A stretch of DNA of 8,140 bases, taken from Oleiagrimonas sp036379395 (GTDB taxonomy: Bacteria > Pseudomonadota > Gammaproteobacteria > Xanthomonadales > Rhodanobacteraceae). A program made the position numbers and the translations under genes. The stretch is taken from assembly GCA_036379395.1 (NCBI GenBank), contig DASVGR010000042.1:1-8140 (forward strand), in the 5' to 3' direction. This document shows positions 6,604 through 8,140 of the stretch, piece after piece. Positions within the stretch are counted from its first letter, which is position 1, and every line of letters starts with the position of its first letter. The notes beneath the pieces were generated by a model. It searched no databases and was not told the origin of the DNA. It saw only the letters and a program-made list of their open reading frames with translations.

Positions 6604-6639
6604 TCCACGCCCGCCCAGTCTAGCAGGGGCGGGCGTGGA
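6604..6639 (-). terminator. Perfect 13-bp GC-rich stem-loop downstream of the thiolase gene
   Basis: TCCACGCCCGCCC (6604-6616) is the exact reverse complement of 6627-6639, with a ten-base loop. It begins 24 bases after the thiolase TAA on the complement, the usual place for a terminator. The complement after the stem reads TCGCTCTGGGG, without a T-run, so termination may be imperfect or need a factor. It separates the beta-oxidation operon from the secreted-protein gene. Confidence 0.6.
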
Positions 6640-6663
6640 CCAAGGCACGGGCAAGGCGTTTTC

Positions 6664-7857
6664 TTACAGCACTTCGAATACCCCGGCGGCGCCCATGCCG
6701 GTGCCGATGCACATGGTCACCATGCCGTATTTCTGCTTTTTCTGGCGCATGCCGTGAACCATGGTGGCGATGCGGATGGCGCCGGTGGCGCCCAGGGCAT
6801 GGCCGAGGGCGATGGCGCCGCCGTGCGGGTTGACTTTGGCCGGGTCAAGGCCGAGGTCGCCGATGACGGCCAGTGACTGGGCGGCGAAGGCTTCGTTGAG
6901 TTCGATCCACTCCATGTCGTCCTGCTTCATGCCGGTGGCCTTGAGGGCTTTCGGAATGGCTTCCTTGGGACCGATGCCCATGATTTCCGGCGGCACGCCG
7001 GCGACGGAGAAACCGACAAAGCGCGCCAGCGGCGTGAGGTTGTATTCCTTGATGGCTTTTTCGCTGGCCAGGATCATGGCGCCGGCGCCGTCGGACATCT
7101 GCGACGAGTTGCCGGCGGTGACGCTGCCGTCGCGCTTGAACACGGTGCGCAGCTTGGCCAGCACCTCGGGTGTGGAGCCGGCACGCGGGCCTTCGTCCTT
7201 GCTGATGAGGCGGCTGTCGGTGCGGATGGAACCGTCGGCGGCGGGGAAGCGGTCGTCGAGCGTGAACGGGGTGATTTCGGCGTCGAAACCGCCGTTGGCC
7301 TGGGTTTCCAGGGCGCGGCGGTGGCTTTCGGCGGCGAAGGCGTCTTGCGCTTCGCGGCTGATCTTCCAGCGCGTGGCGACGTTTTCGGCGGTGATGCCCA
7401 TGCCGTAGGCGATGCCGATATTTTCGTCGTTGAAGATGGCCGGGTTCATCTGCACCTTGTGGCCCATCATCGGCACCATGCTCATCGACTCGGTACCGCC
7501 GGCGATCATGAGGTCGGCTTCGCCCAGGCGGATGCGGTCGGCAGCCATGGCCGCGGCCTGCAAACCGGACGAGCAGAAGCGGTTGACGGTGACGCCAGGC
7601 ACGGAGTCGGGCAGGCCGGCCAGCAGCAGGCCGATGCGCGCCACGTTCATGCCTTGCTCGGCCTCGGGCATGGCGCAGCCGATGATGACGTCCTCGATGC
7701 GCGCCGGGTCGATGGACGGGCATTGCGTCATCACGGCACGGATGACGTGCGCCAGCAGGTCGTCGGGGCGCGTGTTGCGGAATACGCCGCGCGGCGCCTT
7801 GCCGACCGGCGTGCGGGTGGTGGCGACGATGTAGGCGTCTTGCACTTGTTGGGTCAT
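6664..7857 (-). CDS. fadA: Acetyl-CoA C-acyltransferase (3-ketoacyl-CoA thiolase), FadA type
   Basis: This gene encodes 397 residues from the ATG at 7857 (MTQQVQDAYIVATTRTPVGK). A second in-frame ATG at 7878 would add seven residues but has only GGA touching it, whereas GAGAGA precedes 7857 at a good distance. The thiolase triad is complete: nucleophile Cys95 in NRFCSSGLQA, His353 in NPHGGAIALGHALGATG (343-359) and Cys383 in CIGTGMGAAG near the C-terminus. NEAFA and the length near 390-400 are typical. The enzyme cleaves 3-ketoacyl-CoA with CoA to acetyl-CoA and a chain shortened by two carbons, the last step of beta-oxidation, as a cytoplasmic homotetramer or in complex with its partner. It follows a FadN-type dehydrogenase gene after 85 bases. 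A biosynthetic acetoacetyl-CoA thiolase is the alternative, but the neighbour favours degradation. Confidence 0.95.
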   Translation of the reverse strand: MTQQVQDAYIVATTRTPVGKAPRGVFRNTRPDDLLAHVIRAVMTQCPSIDPARIEDVIIGCAMPEAEQGMNVARIGLLLAGLPDSVPGVTVNRFCSSGLQAAAMAADRIRLGEADLMIAGGTESMSMVPMMGHKVQMNPAIFNDENIGIAYGMGITAENVATRWKISREAQDAFAAESHRRALETQANGGFDAEITPFTLDDRFPAADGSIRTDSRLISKDEGPRAGSTPEVLAKLRTVFKRDGSVTAGNSSQMSDGAGAMILASEKAIKEYNLTPLARFVGFSVAGVPPEIMGIGPKEAIPKALKATGMKQDDMEWIELNEAFAAQSLAVIGDLGLDPAKVNPHGGAIALGHALGATGAIRIATMVHGMRQKKQKYGMVTMCIGTGMGAAGVFEVL

Positions 7858-7877
7858 GGGATGATCTCTCGTTGACA

Positions 7878-7927
7878 TTCCAGCCGTGGCCGGAACCTTG
7901 ATGCGTTGTTTCCGGCGCGGGCCGGAA
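7878..7927. repeat. Clustered TTCC/GGAA inverted repeats in the dehydrogenase-thiolase gap
   Basis: TTCCGGC (7910-7916), a GCGG loop and GCCGGAA (7921-7927) form a perfect seven-pair hairpin. A further GGCCGGAA (7888-7895) pairs with TTCCAGCC (7878-7885) across GT with one mismatch, and could compete for TTCCGGC at 7910. Both hairpins lie within the presumed transcript between the two genes. There is no T-run, so an RNA processing or stability element is more likely than a terminator. Confidence 0.5.
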
Positions 7928-7942
7928 TCCCGATGGGCTGGC

Positions 7943-8140
7943 TCAGTTGCGCAGCGGCTTGCCGGTTTTCATGGTGTGGGCAATGCGCTCCTGCGTTTTC
8001 GGCGTCTGCGCCAGCTCGACGAAGTGCTTGCGCTCGATTTCGAGCAGCCACTTTTCGTCCACTTCGCTGCCGCGCTCGATGTTGCCGCCCGACAGGGTGT
8101 CGGCAATGCGCGAGGCGATTTCCATGTCGTGTCCGGAAAT
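7943..8140 (-). CDS. 3-hydroxyacyl-CoA dehydrogenase / enoyl-CoA hydratase, C-terminal end only
   Basis: The frame is open from the window edge at 8140 to the TGA at 7943-7945, giving the last 65 residues, beginning ISGHDMEIASRIADTLSGGN. The ATG at 8125 is internal. The end EIERKHFVELAQTPKTQERI followed by AHTMKTGKPLRN is the typical C-terminus of FadN-type (Bacillus YusL-like) bifunctional enzymes of about 790 residues, which hydrate enoyl-CoA and oxidise 3-hydroxyacyl-CoA with NAD. The catalytic domains lie outside the window, so the exact subtype cannot be checked here. As the gene upstream of the thiolase, it supplies that enzyme's 3-ketoacyl-CoA substrate, and the two probably form one operon. 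It is cytoplasmic. Confidence 0.85.
   Translation of the reverse strand: MSGHDMEIASRIADTLSGGNIERGSEVDEKWLLEIERKHFVELAQTPKTQERIAHTMKTGKPLRN

Noticed and set aside
6664..8140. Hidden novel system in the right-hand third
   Set aside because: Both genes belong to the standard beta-oxidation pathway with intact thiolase catalytic residues.

Overview
The window is GC-rich, densely packed bacterial chromosome with ordinary housekeeping and accessory metabolism. The gene content suggests a gammaproteobacterium, most likely of the Xanthomonadales (Rhodanobacteraceae/Xanthomonadaceae type). It has a bacterial thiopurine methyltransferase, a YhbW-type flavin monooxygenase, a FadN/FadA-type beta-oxidation pair and very short gaps between genes. 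The lineage is an inference from gene types and composition; no rRNA or other marker gene is present.

Layout from left to right. (1) Positions 1-330, plus strand: the nearly complete 3' part of a CsaA-like tRNA-binding OB-fold protein. (2) Positions 340-1997, minus strand: a two-gene unit in which a thiopurine/chalcogen S-methyltransferase (tpm) precedes an MBL-fold hydrolase. (3) Positions 2138-3800, plus strand and divergent from tpm: a six-helix DUF998-type membrane protein, followed 34 bases later by a YhbW-like luciferase-family oxidoreductase. (4) Positions 3810-5716, minus strand and convergent with the oxidoreductase: a two-gene ABC transporter, permease first, whose ATPase start overlaps the permease stop as ATGA. 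(5) Positions 5935-6495, minus strand: a single small secreted protein with four cysteines, bracketed by two long perfect inverted repeats (5865-5902 and 6604-6639). (6) Positions 6664-8140, minus strand: a fatty-acid beta-oxidation operon, with the C-terminal end of a FadN-type 3-hydroxyacyl-CoA dehydrogenase upstream of a complete FadA-type thiolase.

How the genes work together. The dehydrogenase and thiolase catalyse the last two steps of the beta-oxidation spiral. The ABC permease and ATPase should form one membrane complex with unknown cargo. The tpm/MBL pair may share a transcript, but a joint function is only a guess. No gap exceeds 300 bases. I found no RNA gene, CRISPR array, insertion sequence, phage gene or toxin-antitoxin pair. 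I see no convincing undescribed system. The least explained items are the four-cysteine secreted protein and the orphan ABC transporter with divergent ATPase motifs.
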